Of a stretch of 64,000 nt of DNA, positions 1 through 9,515 are shown one piece after another. The stretch's first letter is position 1. Every line of letters begins with the position of its first letter. Below the pieces are notes generated by a model. The model searched no databases. It was not told where the DNA came from and was given only the letters and a program-made list of their open reading frames with translations. The translations under genes were made by a program, and so were the position numbers. The stretch is from the NCBI GenBank assembly GCA_025996865.1, contig BNTV01000009.1:12307-76306 (forward strand). Reading direction: 5' to 3'. The stretch comes from Bacteroidia bacterium (GTDB lineage Bacteria; Bacteroidota; Bacteroidia; Bacteroidales; Azobacteroidaceae).

Positions 1-1
1 C

Positions 2-772
2 ATTGCGCCGTTTATCCTGCGCCGCACCAAAACTGCTGTGCTCGAAGAACTTCCACCCAAAACCGAAATTGTAAAAAAAATCAGACTTTCGGACGAAGAA
101 ATGATGTTTTACGAAGCGCTGCGCCGTCAAGCGCTCGAAAATCTGAACAGTTCGGACGGTAATTCCGGCGCAAATCAGTTGCAGGTATTGGCGGAAATCA
201 CGCGCCTCAGACAGGCAAGTTGCAATCCATTGCTCGTGGACAGTACCATCGGCATTGCGTCGTCCAAAATGGCAACTTTCCTCGATATTGTCAGCGAATT
301 GCGCGAAAACAAACACCGCGCATTGGTATTCAGCCAGTTTGTAACGCACCTCGCGCTTGTTCGCAAAGAACTTGACAAACAAGGAATTAAATATCAATAT
401 CTCGACGGATCCACGCCTCAACACCAGCGCGAAGAAAATGTCAGGAAATTTCAAAGCGGCGAAGGCGAACTCTTCCTTATCAGCCTCAAAGCCGGTGGAT
501 TAGGCTTGAATCTTACCGCCGCCGATTTTGTCATTCACCTCGACCCGTGGTGGAATCCCGCCGTAGAGGACCAAGCCTCCGACCGCGCCCACCGCATCGG
601 TCAGCAACGACCGGTTACAATCTATCGACTCGTAGCAGAAAACACCATTGAGGAAAAAATCATACAACTCCACGCCACCAAGCGCGACCTCGCCGACACC
701 TTGCTCGAAGGCAGCGATATGTCTGCTAAAATATCTCTGAGTGAATTGGTTGAGTTGATAAGGAATGTGTAA
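2..772 (+). CDS. SNF2-family helicase, C-terminal part (5' end outside window)
   Basis: This is the C-terminal part of a SNF2/RapA-type double-stranded-DNA translocase; the reading frame is open from base 2 and the N-terminal half lies upstream. Visible SF2 motifs are IAPFILRRTK at the window edge, ALVFSQF, a GSTPQHQRE stretch (motif IV/V region), SLKAGGLGLNLTAADFV, and the motif VI segment DRAHRIGQQRPV. The last residues (LSELVELIRNV) are the usual end of bacterial SNF2 proteins. The stop overlaps a TAAATTTG promoter box for the next operon. Parts of this same 3' end recur near 10.4, 14.0 and 24.6 kb. SNF2 ATPases are common in restriction and defence loci, but the job of this one cannot be told without its N-terminus. 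Confidence 0.9.
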   Translation: MAPFILRRTKTAVLEELPPKTEIVKKIRLSDEEMMFYEALRRQALENLNSSDGNSGANQLQVLAEITRLRQASCNPLLVDSTIGIASSKMATFLDIVSELRENKHRALVFSQFVTHLALVRKELDKQGIKYQYLDGSTPQHQREENVRKFQSGEGELFLISLKAGGLGLNLTAADFVIHLDPWWNPAVEDQASDRAHRIGQQRPVTIYRLVAENTIEEKIIQLHATKRDLADTLLEGSDMSAKISLSELVELIRNV

Positions 773-777
773 ATTTG
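770..777 (+). promoter_or_regulatory. -7 promoter box (TAAATTTG) embedded in the SNF2 stop region
   Basis: TAAATTTG matches the Bacteroidota -7 consensus TAnnTTTG. It overlaps the SNF2 stop codon and would start transcription near 784, just before the ATG at 802. It thereby rules out the in-frame TTG at 775 as start of the AAA+ gene. The same box follows the SNF2 fragment ending at 14259. Confidence 0.6.
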
Positions 778-801
778 CAGACTATAGAAAACATAAATAA
801 T

Positions 802-2358
802 ATGGAAAACGAATTATTAAATCTTGTCAAAGCCAATGTCAAATTGGTGCAAATAATTAGTTACGAGTCATTGCGCATACACGCAATGTTAGTAAAAGTT
901 TCAAAGGAATTAGGTAAAGACCTATTCATTTGGAACAGAGTTGAAGGTGTCAAACAGTGGAATATTGAAAATCGACAGTTTAAAGAAAAAGACACCGAAG
1001 CACAAACTCCCGATGCTGCACTTGACTTCTTCAAAGAGAACAATAACTTGATTTTTCTTTTAGAAGATTTTTATCCCGACTTGACAGAAGATAAACCTCG
1101 AATGATTAAAACATTCCGTAACATTGCGTTAAACAATACCAAAGATAAAACCCTTGTGCTTTCACAACCATTCCTGCAACTTCCAAAAGAACTCGAAAAG
1201 GAAGTGCATATTTTGGAATTACCCTATCCTGATTTCAATGATATTAAAGCCATATATAATAAGGTTAAAAACGAGTATAATATTCCCAATTCGAGCGAAC
1301 CGGACAGCGAACTAATTGAGGCAGCCCTCGGTTTAACCATTATGGAAGCCGAAAAGGCATTTGCTTTAGCATATATCGAAAGTGGAAGTTTGTCGAGTAC
1401 GGAAGTACCTTTGGTTATCCGAGAAAAAGAAAATGTAATCAAGAAAAGCGGCTATCTGGAATACTACCACCCGAAAGAAACGATGACCGATGTTGGCGGT
1501 TTGAATAATCTGAAGGATTGGCTTGTAAAGCGTGGCAGAGGATTTGATAAAGGTGCGAAAGATTTTGGATTGGATTTTCCACGCGGAATATTACTTTTAG
1601 GTATCCCCGGAACAGGAAAAAGTTTGACGGCAAAAGCAATTGGTAACGAGTGGCATTTCCCTCTTTTGCGATTGGATATGGGTAAGATTTTCGGCGGTAT
1701 TGTGGGCGAATCTGAAAAGAATATCCGTGAAGCTTTGAATATTGCCGAAGCCATTGCGCCGTCAATCTTGTGGATTGATGAGATAGAAAAGGGAATGTCG
1801 GGCATTTCTTCGTCAGGTAGCACCGATGGTGGAACTACTGCGAGGGTATTAGGAACTTTCCTAACTTGGATGCAGGAAAAAACCAAGCCTGTTTTCGTAG
1901 TTGCCACTGCAAACGACATTTCGCAACTTCCGCCTGAATTGTTGCGCAAAGGTCGTGTTGATGAGATATTTTTTGTTGATTTACCTACGGAAAAAGAGCG
2001 GGAAGAAATTTTGAAAATTCACCTTAAAAAGAAAAACCGTAAGCCCGAAAAGTTTAAAACAAATGAACTTGCAAAACAAAGCAAGGGTTTTTCAGGCGCA
2101 GAATTGGAAGAAGTTGTGAAAGAGGCATTGTTTCAGGCGTATGATGAAGAAAAAGAAATTGACGACAGCCATATTTTTGCTGCTATCAGCAAAACGTTTC
2201 CACTTTCCCGCACAATGCACGAAACCATAGAAAAGATGCGAAAATGGGCGAACAGTCGTGCTGTATCTGCCTCGTCCGATGAGCCGGAATCATTGGAAGA
2301 TAAGGATAAAGATGTGCCGAAATTGAAACAGGAAACTTACAGTAATCCATTTATATAA
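802..2358 (+). CDS. Ycf46-like AAA+ ATPase
   Basis: Predicted 518-residue AAA+ ATPase resembling Ycf46, a family known from cyanobacteria and red-algal plastids. The N-terminal domain (about 1-220) has the Ycf46 pattern: LVKANVKLVQIISYESLRI, an aspartate-rich FLLEDFYPDL strand, then ALGLTIMEAEKAF and the linker KKSGYLEYY. The AAA+ domain follows, with Walker A GIPGTGKS near 267-274, Walker B ILWIDEIEK near 322, a sensor-1 ATAN and a putative arginine finger in RKGRVDEIFF. The ATG at 802 is chosen because the promoter box ends at 777. The gene opens a tight seven-gene operon (7 nt to the next). Ycf46 family members have no settled biochemical role; here it is the likely motor of the operon. 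FtsH was considered, but no protease domain or membrane segment is present. Confidence 0.85.
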   Translation: MENELLNLVKANVKLVQIISYESLRIHAMLVKVSKELGKDLFIWNRVEGVKQWNIENRQFKEKDTEAQTPDAALDFFKENNNLIFLLEDFYPDLTEDKPRMIKTFRNIALNNTKDKTLVLSQPFLQLPKELEKEVHILELPYPDFNDIKAIYNKVKNEYNIPNSSEPDSELIEAALGLTIMEAEKAFALAYIESGSLSSTEVPLVIREKENVIKKSGYLEYYHPKETMTDVGGLNNLKDWLVKRGRGFDKGAKDFGLDFPRGILLLGIPGTGKSLTAKAIGNEWHFPLLRLDMGKIFGGIVGESEKNIREALNIAEAIAPSILWIDEIEKGMSGISSSGSTDGGTTARVLGTFLTWMQEKTKPVFVVATANDISQLPPELLRKGRVDEIFFVDLPTEKEREEILKIHLKKKNRKPEKFKTNELAKQSKGFSGAELEEVVKEALFQAYDEEKEIDDSHIFAAISKTFPLSRTMHETIEKMRKWANSRAVSASSDEPESLEDKDKDVPKLKQETYSNPFI

Positions 2359-2364
2359 TCGTCA

Positions 2365-5300
2365 ATGCTGAATTATTATCTGAACTTACCAAAAGAAAGA
2401 GAACTTGATTTTGATAAAAATATCAATGTTTCAATCGCAATTCAAAGAACCGCAAAGCGAGCGTTTGAGCCGTTTGAAAGTTATTTGACAAATGCTATTC
2501 GTGTGCTGAAAAAGAAAGACGACGTAAAAGCGAAATGGCAAAAAGTTAAATCCGAAAATCATGCCGAATTGCGCATTGCAGGCAAATTATTTGAAGTTTC
2601 CAATGGTAAAGGACAGTATAAAATTGTTTCCGATATACTCCAACCTGATTTTTCCGAGCCAATTATTTACAAAATAGGGGAACAGAAAGGGAAAGTTACT
2701 ATTACCAAAGAACAATATCAAAGTGGCATAATTCAATTAGATACTGATACAGAAAATTTTGACCGCGTAACGTGGAGTGGCGATGATATTGCATTGCAGC
2801 CTTTGTGGTTGAATGAGCCACAGGATTTTAGCGGTATCATTATTAGAGAGGAAAATCACAGGAAAATTATTTATACAGAAAACGGCAAAAAGCCGAATGT
2901 CAATGCCAAAGAAATATCAGGCAATAAATTAGTCAGTTTTATTGATTTTGACAACCTGACTTTTGAAAATGGCGAAAAATTAAATGCAGAGCGAAACGAA
3001 GGTTTGTCTTTGTTGCTGTCGCACGAGCGGGATTATAATAAGGTGGTAACTTCCAACAACATAAAATTTAGGTTGGAACGACCGCAAAAGCGGGATAAAG
3101 ATTCGTTTTGGATTCAATTACAGGAACTTGACGACACAACGCAGGGTGAAGATATTCCAGGATTCTCGCCGTTGCGGTATTTTTTTGACGATGATATTTC
3201 AATATTTGACGACAATAAAACTGAATATGAAGTTTCGACAGGGCGAGAATCGGAAAATAAAATTGTGCTAACTCGAAAAGGCGAACGATACAAATATTGT
3301 TTTCCGCCCGAAGGCTCAACTTTGACTGTAAAAGTCAATACCTATCAACTTCGCAAACAATTAGAAGCGATTTCAACTTTAATGAAAATGCCTGTTGGCG
3401 AACACGGAAAATTGATAAAACTGTTTGAAAACAAGAATGATAAAAATTTTGAATGGGAAACGCCTAAAAATAAGCCTGTTTCCGATTGGGCAGTAATTAC
3501 AGATGAAACTCGTAGCGGTTGCAGGGAACAACGTCAATTTGCCCGTCAGGCAATAAATACACCCGATTTCGCTATTTTGGAAGGACCGCCGGGGTCGGGT
3601 AAAACCACCGTCATTTTGGAATTGATTTGCCAGTTAGTAAAACAGGGGAAACGAATTTTGCTTTGCGGCTCTACGCACGTTGCGATTGATAACGTTTTGG
3701 AACGGTTGAAATATAAGAAAACCAACGAAGAATCTTTATTGGAAAAATATCATATTTTGCCTGTTCGGATTGGAGACGAAAAGCGTATTAACGATGATAT
3801 ACGTGAATTTCAAATTGATAACCTGCAAAACGACAATTCAATAACTGAAAAACTTTTGCTTGATGCTGCAAACCTTGTATGCGGAACGACTATCGGAATT
3901 TTGCAACACCCGAATTTCAAACAGAGGCAAGGCAAGTTGAACGACGAAAAAATGCAATACTATTCCAATACGCCTATTGTTCCCGAATTTGATTATCTGA
4001 TTATTGACGAAAGCAGTAAAACTACTTTTCAGGAGTTTTTAGTCCCCGCTCTATATGCAAAGAAATGGATTTTAGCAGGTGATGTAATGCAACTTTCGCC
4101 ATTTACCGACAGAGAAGAAATTGTATCAAACATTAGTCAGTTGCAAATTGAGAATAAGCCGTTGAAATTTGAGTTACAACAAGCCGTTTTTTATCTGCAA
4201 AAAATGAAATCTTGTTTGTGGGGAAAACATAATAAATTCGTACTTCCTGTGAGTTTGGATATTTTCAATTTTATAATTTTGGAACTTTCTCACGGAAGAT
4301 ACAACGATTTTCAAGGCAAAACTATTTTTGCAGTAACGAATGAAGGTAAAAACGTTGACAGGAAAATTCTTTACAAACGCAATATAAATACAGTCAGTAA
4401 ATTGGAATTGTCGGCTGCCGATATAATTCTTATTGATGAAAGTTTATTGAAACAGTACATTCATTTGATACCCGAAAGCCACGCCGTATTGCGAGGTTCA
4501 AAGTGGTTGGAATCCGAACACGCTTTTTCTCACAACGCATTTCAACAAAGGCATAAGTTCAAATATAAAGAGCGCAATCGAGAGTTTGATAACAGCATAG
4601 AAATAACCGAAGAAATTAACAAGTATTTCGGGGAAAAGAATTGGGCGGAAGAAATCGCGTGGCGAGTTGATAGAGAACACCAATTAAGATTGTCAGCAAG
4701 AAACAAGATAAAAGACAATTACAGTAAGACCATAGATGATTTATTGCCGAAATCCATTCAAAAAGAGGCAGTTGAAGAACAAATCAATCAAATAGCGTCA
4801 ATGGCATTTCCGTCAATTCTCGAATCATTGGTACACGGTATAAAAGGCAGAAAAGTAAAAGTTGAATCAACTATTTCGGAAGGATTTAACAGTTACGACC
4901 TTGACCAACGGCGCACAACGCTTGTGTATCAACACCGTATGCACCCCGAAATTTCGGTTTTTCCAAGAACGCAGTTTTACAAAGAAAGCAAAGCGTTGAA
5001 AGACCTTGAAACGCCGCAACCGATAGGAACAATGCGTGATTGGGATTACGATTTTTACAGTAAAAGAAGTGTTTGGATTGATGTTGCAGGAAATACGGTT
5101 AGAAATTACAACGACAAAGAAGTAAATGAGTTAATTTCTCATTTGCAACGGTTTATTGAATTTGCAAAAAACAATCCGCAACCCGAAAACAACAAGGAAT
5201 GGACTGTTGCTTGCCTTACCTTTTACAGAGGGCAGGAAACAAAAATCAGAGAAAAATTGCAGGCAATTACGCACAACGAAAATGCCTATTCAAGTTTTAC

Positions 5301-5559
5301 GGTTTCAGATGGAAAATATAAAATCAATATCAAACTGCATACGGTCGATAAGTTTCAGGGACACGAGGCGGATATTGTTTTTCTCTCAATGGTACAAACC
5401 AAGCGGGACGGTTTTATGGACAATCCAAACCGTTTGAATGTGGCTGTAACGAGGGCGAAATTTCAGTTAGTAATTGTAGGCAATTACAACTATTTCAAAA
5501 ACAGTTCTCAATCGGAAGATTTGAGAGCATTAGCAGAAAATACTTTTAAACAGAGATAA
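2365..5559 (+). CDS. UPF1/DNA2-like superfamily 1 helicase
   Basis: 1064-residue SF1B-type helicase. The first 380 or so residues are a family-specific region without a recognised domain. The core begins with Walker A LEGPPGSGKTT near residue 407, then motif Ia STHVAIDNVLERL, and a DExx box as IIDESSK near 546 followed by AGDVMQLSPF (motif III). The C-terminal RecA domain has YQHRMHPEIS near 855, VDKFQGHEADIV and LNVAVTRAKF near 1026. These are the motifs of the UPF1/SMUBP2/DNA2 branch, which act on RNA or DNA. A roughly 280-residue insertion separates motif III from the QHRMHP block. It sits 6 nt after the AAA+ gene and 3 nt before the next gene, so coexpression is expected. Substrate unknown. 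Confidence 0.88.
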   Translation: MLNYYLNLPKERELDFDKNINVSIAIQRTAKRAFEPFESYLTNAIRVLKKKDDVKAKWQKVKSENHAELRIAGKLFEVSNGKGQYKIVSDILQPDFSEPIIYKIGEQKGKVTITKEQYQSGIIQLDTDTENFDRVTWSGDDIALQPLWLNEPQDFSGIIIREENHRKIIYTENGKKPNVNAKEISGNKLVSFIDFDNLTFENGEKLNAERNEGLSLLLSHERDYNKVVTSNNIKFRLERPQKRDKDSFWIQLQELDDTTQGEDIPGFSPLRYFFDDDISIFDDNKTEYEVSTGRESENKIVLTRKGERYKYCFPPEGSTLTVKVNTYQLRKQLEAISTLMKMPVGEHGKLIKLFENKNDKNFEWETPKNKPVSDWAVITDETRSGCREQRQFARQAINTPDFAILEGPPGSGKTTVILELICQLVKQGKRILLCGSTHVAIDNVLERLKYKKTNEESLLEKYHILPVRIGDEKRINDDIREFQIDNLQNDNSITEKLLLDAANLVCGTTIGILQHPNFKQRQGKLNDEKMQYYSNTPIVPEFDYLIIDESSKTTFQEFLVPALYAKKWILAGDVMQLSPFTDREEIVSNISQLQIENKPLKFELQQAVFYLQKMKSCLWGKHNKFVLPVSLDIFNFIILELSHGRYNDFQGKTIFAVTNEGKNVDRKILYKRNINTVSKLELSAADIILIDESLLKQYIHLIPESHAVLRGSKWLESEHAFSHNAFQQRHKFKYKERNREFDNSIEITEEINKYFGEKNWAEEIAWRVDREHQLRLSARNKIKDNYSKTIDDLLPKSIQKEAVEEQINQIASMAFPSILESLVHGIKGRKVKVESTISEGFNSYDLDQRRTTLVYQHRMHPEISVFPRTQFYKESKALKDLETPQPIGTMRDWDYDFYSKRSVWIDVAGNTVRNYNDKEVNELISHLQRFIEFAKNNPQPENNKEWTVACLTFYRGQETKIREKLQAITHNENAYSSFTVSDGKYKINIKLHTVDKFQGHEADIVFLSMVQTKRDGFMDNPNRLNVAVTRAKFQLVIVGNYNYFKNSSQSEDLRALAENTFKQR

Positions 5560-5562
5560 TTT

Positions 5563-7071
5563 ATGAAAGTTACATTAACGAAATATATTGATTTGCAGGG
5601 TGCTACCGTTTATCTCACATTTGAGAAAGATACGGAACGCCTCGACATTCAAAAGTATCTTAACGGCGAGCATTTCGACAATGAAATAATCGAAAAACGA
5701 GTGCTTGATTACTTGCGGAGTATCGGTATTTTAGACGAGAACTACCAACCAACTTCTTACGGAAACTTCGTTAAGAAAACAGGACTTTTGAAAGTTCGCG
5801 AGGAAGGCAAATATCAAATTTGGCTTACGCAAAACGATTCGTTTTTTGGAAACAAGATTTTCTATTTCAGAAGAATACAGCCGAATAACGATGTTGTAAA
5901 TGAAATAAACATTCGTATTGACAACAGCGAACATTTTTATCTGCCGACAGCCCAAAACAAATTCGCCAAACTAAAATTAGTGCATAATGATGATTATTGG
6001 GGACAAAAAAATCAAAGACAAGACAGGATTATGTTGCATTGGATTTGGCAAGACACGGCACAATCGGCATTTCGTTTTGAAGGAAAATTAGGCAACAATA
6101 ATACTGAAATTGGTAAGGAATATATCCCCTGTCAAATTGATTTAGACGAAAAGATACAGGAAATTTTGCCAAATTGGGACACGCAAATCAAGCGTTACAA
6201 AATCTTTTTCAATGAAACGGACGAAGCAAGTCGACTTTCTTGTGAAGGTAACCTTGATTATAAATGGAACGACTTCAATGTTCGTATTGAAAAACTTCCT
6301 TTGATGCCCTACAACGCCGAAGATGCAAAAAAGTGGCGTGATCGGCTTGTTATTGAAACACTGAAAAAGGAATATCTTACAGTTCCCGACTTTGAAAGCG
6401 TAGTAATTGAAACCAACGAAAAAGAGGCGTTTCAATCATACACAAATTCTTTGAATATCCCTAAACCGCAAACGTTTAGCGATTCGATTAAAAAAGATAC
6501 TGTTGCTTTTTGGCACTTAAACGCCCCGATGGACTTAAACCCAAAAACGAAAGTAAACCTTGCGGCAAAGCCGGTTGAGTTAAAAGAAGGCGATGAAATT
6601 TCCTTTGCCGAAATTGCAAATAAGTTGGGTTATGACAATTCTGGCAACAGCGCAATTTTTCTGTATTACGACAAATATGTTGTCAATCACAGACAACAGA
6701 AATCTGTTGCAGCACTTTCAAACGCCTTTGTTAGCAACAAGAAAATTGTAGTTACTGACTTGACACCCAAAGAAAACAGTAGCGATTTTATTTCAAAACA
6801 GTGTTCGGATATAAAATTGAAAGAAATCACAACGATTTTCAAAACTGGCTATCCTGCCCACGACCGATATATTGTGTTTGGAAACAGTGAAAAGTTGAAT
6901 GTCTGGAACATTCCCAATTCCATAGATTTTATTACTTTTTCGGACCGCAATATTGACAAAAATACCGTTGGAACTATCCGACAAAGCGTTGTCTTTACGC
7001 CAATCAGTAAGGAAATGCTTAAACCTGAATTGTTAAACTTTATAAACAGCGAACTACAAAATGGGAAATAA
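5563..7071 (+). CDS. operon protein of unknown function, possible PLD-like C-terminus
   Basis: 502-residue soluble protein that I do not recognise as a named family. The N-terminus (MKVTLTKYIDLQGATVYLTF) is followed by a possible winged-helix-like segment (LDYLRSIGILDENYQPTSYGNFVKKTGLL). Near the C-terminus is GYPAHDRYIVFGN, which resembles the HDR-type variant of the phospholipase-D-like motif, in which H and R/K replace the classical HxK. That assignment is inference. The gene is 3 nt downstream of the helicase and overlaps the next gene by 11 nt, indicating translational coupling. No signal peptide or membrane segment is visible. Confidence 0.75.
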   Translation: MKVTLTKYIDLQGATVYLTFEKDTERLDIQKYLNGEHFDNEIIEKRVLDYLRSIGILDENYQPTSYGNFVKKTGLLKVREEGKYQIWLTQNDSFFGNKIFYFRRIQPNNDVVNEINIRIDNSEHFYLPTAQNKFAKLKLVHNDDYWGQKNQRQDRIMLHWIWQDTAQSAFRFEGKLGNNNTEIGKEYIPCQIDLDEKIQEILPNWDTQIKRYKIFFNETDEASRLSCEGNLDYKWNDFNVRIEKLPLMPYNAEDAKKWRDRLVIETLKKEYLTVPDFESVVIETNEKEAFQSYTNSLNIPKPQTFSDSIKKDTVAFWHLNAPMDLNPKTKVNLAAKPVELKEGDEISFAEIANKLGYDNSGNSAIFLYYDKYVVNHRQQKSVAALSNAFVSNKKIVVTDLTPKENSSDFISKQCSDIKLKEITTIFKTGYPAHDRYIVFGNSEKLNVWNIPNSIDFITFSDRNIDKNTVGTIRQSVVFTPISKEMLKPELLNFINSELQNGK

Positions 7072-8830
7072 GATACAACCAATTTTAAAGTCGGAAGTTG
7101 TCCTTTACGGCGACCAACTTTTGCAGAACTTTTGGCGGCAAAAGGCAGGTAAAACCCTGTCGGCAAAAAGCCACAGAGAAGAGATTACAGAAATTTTGCA
7201 ATCCGTTGACGAAGGCATTGTTTGCATACAAACAGAGGCTTTGACCGACAAAGCATTGGTAAAACAGATTTTCGATACCTCACGAGGCAGGCAGGTAAAA
7301 ATCTATATTCTTGTGAATGAATATTCACAGGAATTGGATATGCTGAATGAAATTTGCCTTATACGCTACGGAGTTAAGAATATCGGCAGTTTTATTTTGG
7401 TTAATCCAAACTCAAACGAGACAAGCGGCGTGTTCTTTGGCGGACAACTTACAGAAGGAAGTATTGCCATTGCCAAGCATATTTCAAGAGAATTGGATAA
7501 AAAAGAAATTCCCGATTTGTTCCGTCATTTTTGCTTTCATTTTTGGGAAACCGCCAAAAAGGAAGTAATAGAAAAAGGCAAACAAACCGATGTCGTTTCA
7601 AAGCCGCTTGATATTTTCTACGATGTTAATGCTTTTGACGGCAAAGATTTTGTTTATGGCACTTTGTTTGATTTTGTCGAAGCGGCAAAACGCGGCGAAA
7701 TGTCGGGCAAATTCATTGTGCCGCTTAACCAAGAAACCCAAATTCCGACATTGATAAAGCTTATTTCCGAAGTGGATTTACAGGATAATAAAATGTCTGA
7801 ATTGCTGTCAAACGATGAATTTGAAAAGCAACAACCTGAATTAAAAGATGATAAAATTTCAGTTAAAATAAAATTCAGTTGGAAAAATGTGCCTTTCTAT
7901 TTACCTGAAAGGTGTGATGTAAATTCATTGTACAAGCGTTGGCAAGACGAAACTGAAAGAATAAAAAAGCATTTGGATTCAATCATTGAAAAGATAGATG
8001 CCGCAGAGAAAAAAGAGGCGACAATTTCAAAGAAAATATCAAGATTCTTTCTGGGTAAAAAGACCATTTTCGGCAAACTTAAATCTGATGTTGAAGATTT
8101 GAAAAGTGTTGATTTCGCCAATATTTCTGAAAGTACAATGAAAGAAAAAGTCAATCGCATCAACGAAATTTACAAAGAGATAGAAAAAGAGGTCGGTGAA
8201 ATTGAACAGGAAGATAAAAAAGCAAAACTTGACGAAGAAATTGAAAATTTGAACGCTCAAATTCTCGAACAGAAAATCATATTAGAAAACAAGCAGACCG
8301 AGTTAGAATCAAAACAGCAGGAAAACGCCCAAAAATTCATTGATTTTTGTTTGCAAAATGAAGTTGAAAAGGACAAGTTATACAAACTGAAAAATCAGTG
8401 GGAACAGGAGGCGAAGAATAAAAAGGATAAAGAAAAATCGGAATTAGCAAATCAAAAATTGTCGAAACTGCAACAAATTCAAAAAGATGTTTTCCTTCAA
8501 AAGTGCATTGACGACAAAAATAAAATTGAGCAGGAAATAAGACGGTTGGAAAACACAGTTAAAAGCAAAGAGCAGGAAAAGAATAAGCAAGTTCAACAAT
8601 CTGTTTCATCGTCTTCTTTGGATTATGTTGTTGGTAACAAAAGCCAATCAAATCAAAGCAGCAATCAAAAATTTTTGCTCGAAGTTCCGAATTTGCCGCA
8701 ACTTCCAAAAGTTGGGAAACTCTATCAGTTAAACAGCCAGCCCTATTTGGCAATCGAATTTTGGGAGCAGTACGAACAGGGCAAAGCCGAAGCCGAAAGG
8801 ATGAAAGCAAAATTATGTGCAATCAAATAA
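7061..8830 (+). CDS. coiled-coil operon protein with degenerate PLD-like N-terminus
   Basis: 589 residues. The first 180 or so contain an alpha/beta pattern (GRQVKIYILVNEYSQELDML, then YGVKNIGSFILVNP and SGVFFGGQLTE) reminiscent of a phospholipase-D-like half domain without an HxK motif; this is a tentative reading. Residues of about 300-530 are very rich in E, K and Q with heptad character, clearly a long coiled coil, interrupted by a basic patch. The C-terminus (LPQLPKVGKLYQLNSQPYLAIEFWEQYEQG) looks like a small folded tail. It overlaps the preceding gene by 11 nt. The architecture suggests a structural or adaptor protein that could bridge the ATPase and helicase; that is inference. Confidence 0.75.
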   Translation: MGNKIQPILKSEVVLYGDQLLQNFWRQKAGKTLSAKSHREEITEILQSVDEGIVCIQTEALTDKALVKQIFDTSRGRQVKIYILVNEYSQELDMLNEICLIRYGVKNIGSFILVNPNSNETSGVFFGGQLTEGSIAIAKHISRELDKKEIPDLFRHFCFHFWETAKKEVIEKGKQTDVVSKPLDIFYDVNAFDGKDFVYGTLFDFVEAAKRGEMSGKFIVPLNQETQIPTLIKLISEVDLQDNKMSELLSNDEFEKQQPELKDDKISVKIKFSWKNVPFYLPERCDVNSLYKRWQDETERIKKHLDSIIEKIDAAEKKEATISKKISRFFLGKKTIFGKLKSDVEDLKSVDFANISESTMKEKVNRINEIYKEIEKEVGEIEQEDKKAKLDEEIENLNAQILEQKIILENKQTELESKQQENAQKFIDFCLQNEVEKDKLYKLKNQWEQEAKNKKDKEKSELANQKLSKLQQIQKDVFLQKCIDDKNKIEQEIRRLENTVKSKEQEKNKQVQQSVSSSSLDYVVGNKSQSNQSSNQKFLLEVPNLPQLPKVGKLYQLNSQPYLAIEFWEQYEQGKAEAERMKAKLCAIK

Positions 8831-8844
8831 TTCATAATAAACTT

Positions 8845-9051
8845 ATGGCGGAGCAAAGAATAGTAATCACAATAGACGATAACGGCAAAATCAATGCCAC
8901 TACCGAAGGCGTAAAAGGCGAGATGTGTCTTACAGAATTGCAGGAATTGTTAGGCGAAATAGAAAATATTCAATCCATTTCCAAGACAGATGAGTTTTAT
9001 CAGGCAAACGAACTAAAAACGCAACAAATAGTAGAAAGGAGGCAAAAATGA
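8845..9051 (+). CDS. DUF2997 family small protein
   Basis: 68-residue protein. The ATG at 8845 is chosen because the longer in-frame extension lies inside the upstream gene and does not fit the family. The sequence (QRIVITIDDNGKINATTEGV, then KGEMCLTELQELLGEIENI, then TDEFYQ) has the DUF2997 layout: a beta hairpin with IDxxGK, a conserved Cys before a helix, and a terminal EYYQ-like motif. DUF2997 proteins are typically encoded beside Ycf46-like ATPases and DUF1257 proteins, as here. Function unknown. Its stop overlaps the next start (ATGA). Confidence 0.75.
   Translation: MAEQRIVITIDDNGKINATTEGVKGEMCLTELQELLGEIENIQSISKTDEFYQANELKTQQIVERRQK
9033..9042 (+). promoter_or_regulatory. strong Shine-Dalgarno before the DUF1257 gene
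   Basis: AGAAAGGAGG lies 5 nt upstream of the ATG at 9048. Bacteroidota genes rarely use such a strong ribosome-binding site and other starts in this window lack one. It lies inside the end of the DUF2997 gene, so it could also be a coincidence of coding sequence (ERRQK codons). Confidence 0.5.
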
Positions 9052-9515
9052 GTTGTGTTGTAAAAACAATAACCCCATTCCTTAACAAGGAATTGCTATT
9101 GCAAGCGCTCGATAAAGTCGGCTGTAAATATACATTGCAAGGGAACGAAATATTAACCGAAAGAATTGATTATTTTGGTAATCAAAAATTTGTGTTTATA
9201 AATGGCAGGTATGCTTTTCAGCACGATAAAGACCAATACGGTTTAAGAAATTTTGGCTCACAAGAGAGCAAAGACATAAGCCGTTTTCTTGAATCCATTG
9301 AAAAGGAATACAATACGTTGTATCAAAAGAAATTGGAAGAATTGGAAATCCTACGCTTAGAACAGGAAAAAATTCGTTTGGAGCAGGAACGGCAGGCTTT
9401 TGTTGAGAAGCAAAAGTTAAGTATCATTACCAAAGCAAAAGAAATGGGCTATTCCATTAAGGAGGAAAAAGTGAAAGAAAAAATCAAATTGGTTTTGGTC
9501 AGAAACACCTATTAA
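9048..9515 (+). CDS. DUF1257 (Ycf35-like) protein
   Basis: 155 residues. The N-terminal half (ITPFLNKELLLQALDKVGCKY, ending in a FINGRYAF hairpin) matches the DUF1257/Ycf35 layout of an initial xxFxxxxxLxxAL helix followed by beta hairpins. The C-terminus IITKAKEMGYSIKEEKVKEK followed by IKLVLVR matches the family's closing KxxGF/Y...EE...IxLxxxR motif. Between them is a charged coiled-coil insertion (EILRLEQEKIRLEQERQAFV). Ycf35 and Ycf46 homologues are recurrent neighbours in bacteria and both persist in red-algal plastids, which suggests joint action. The start overlaps the DUF2997 stop, and the stop overlaps the next start (TAATG). Confidence 0.8.
   Translation: MSCVVKTITPFLNKELLLQALDKVGCKYTLQGNEILTERIDYFGNQKFVFINGRYAFQHDKDQYGLRNFGSQESKDISRFLESIEKEYNTLYQKKLEELEILRLEQEKIRLEQERQAFVEKQKLSIITKAKEMGYSIKEEKVKEKIKLVLVRNTY

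Noticed and set aside
1439..1949. Two long minus-strand open frames opposite the AAA+ gene
   Set aside because: The plus-strand reading has Walker A/B and Ycf46 motifs; the antisense translations have none.
802..2358. FtsH-like protease
   Set aside because: No membrane helices and no HEXXH motif; the N-terminal domain matches Ycf46.
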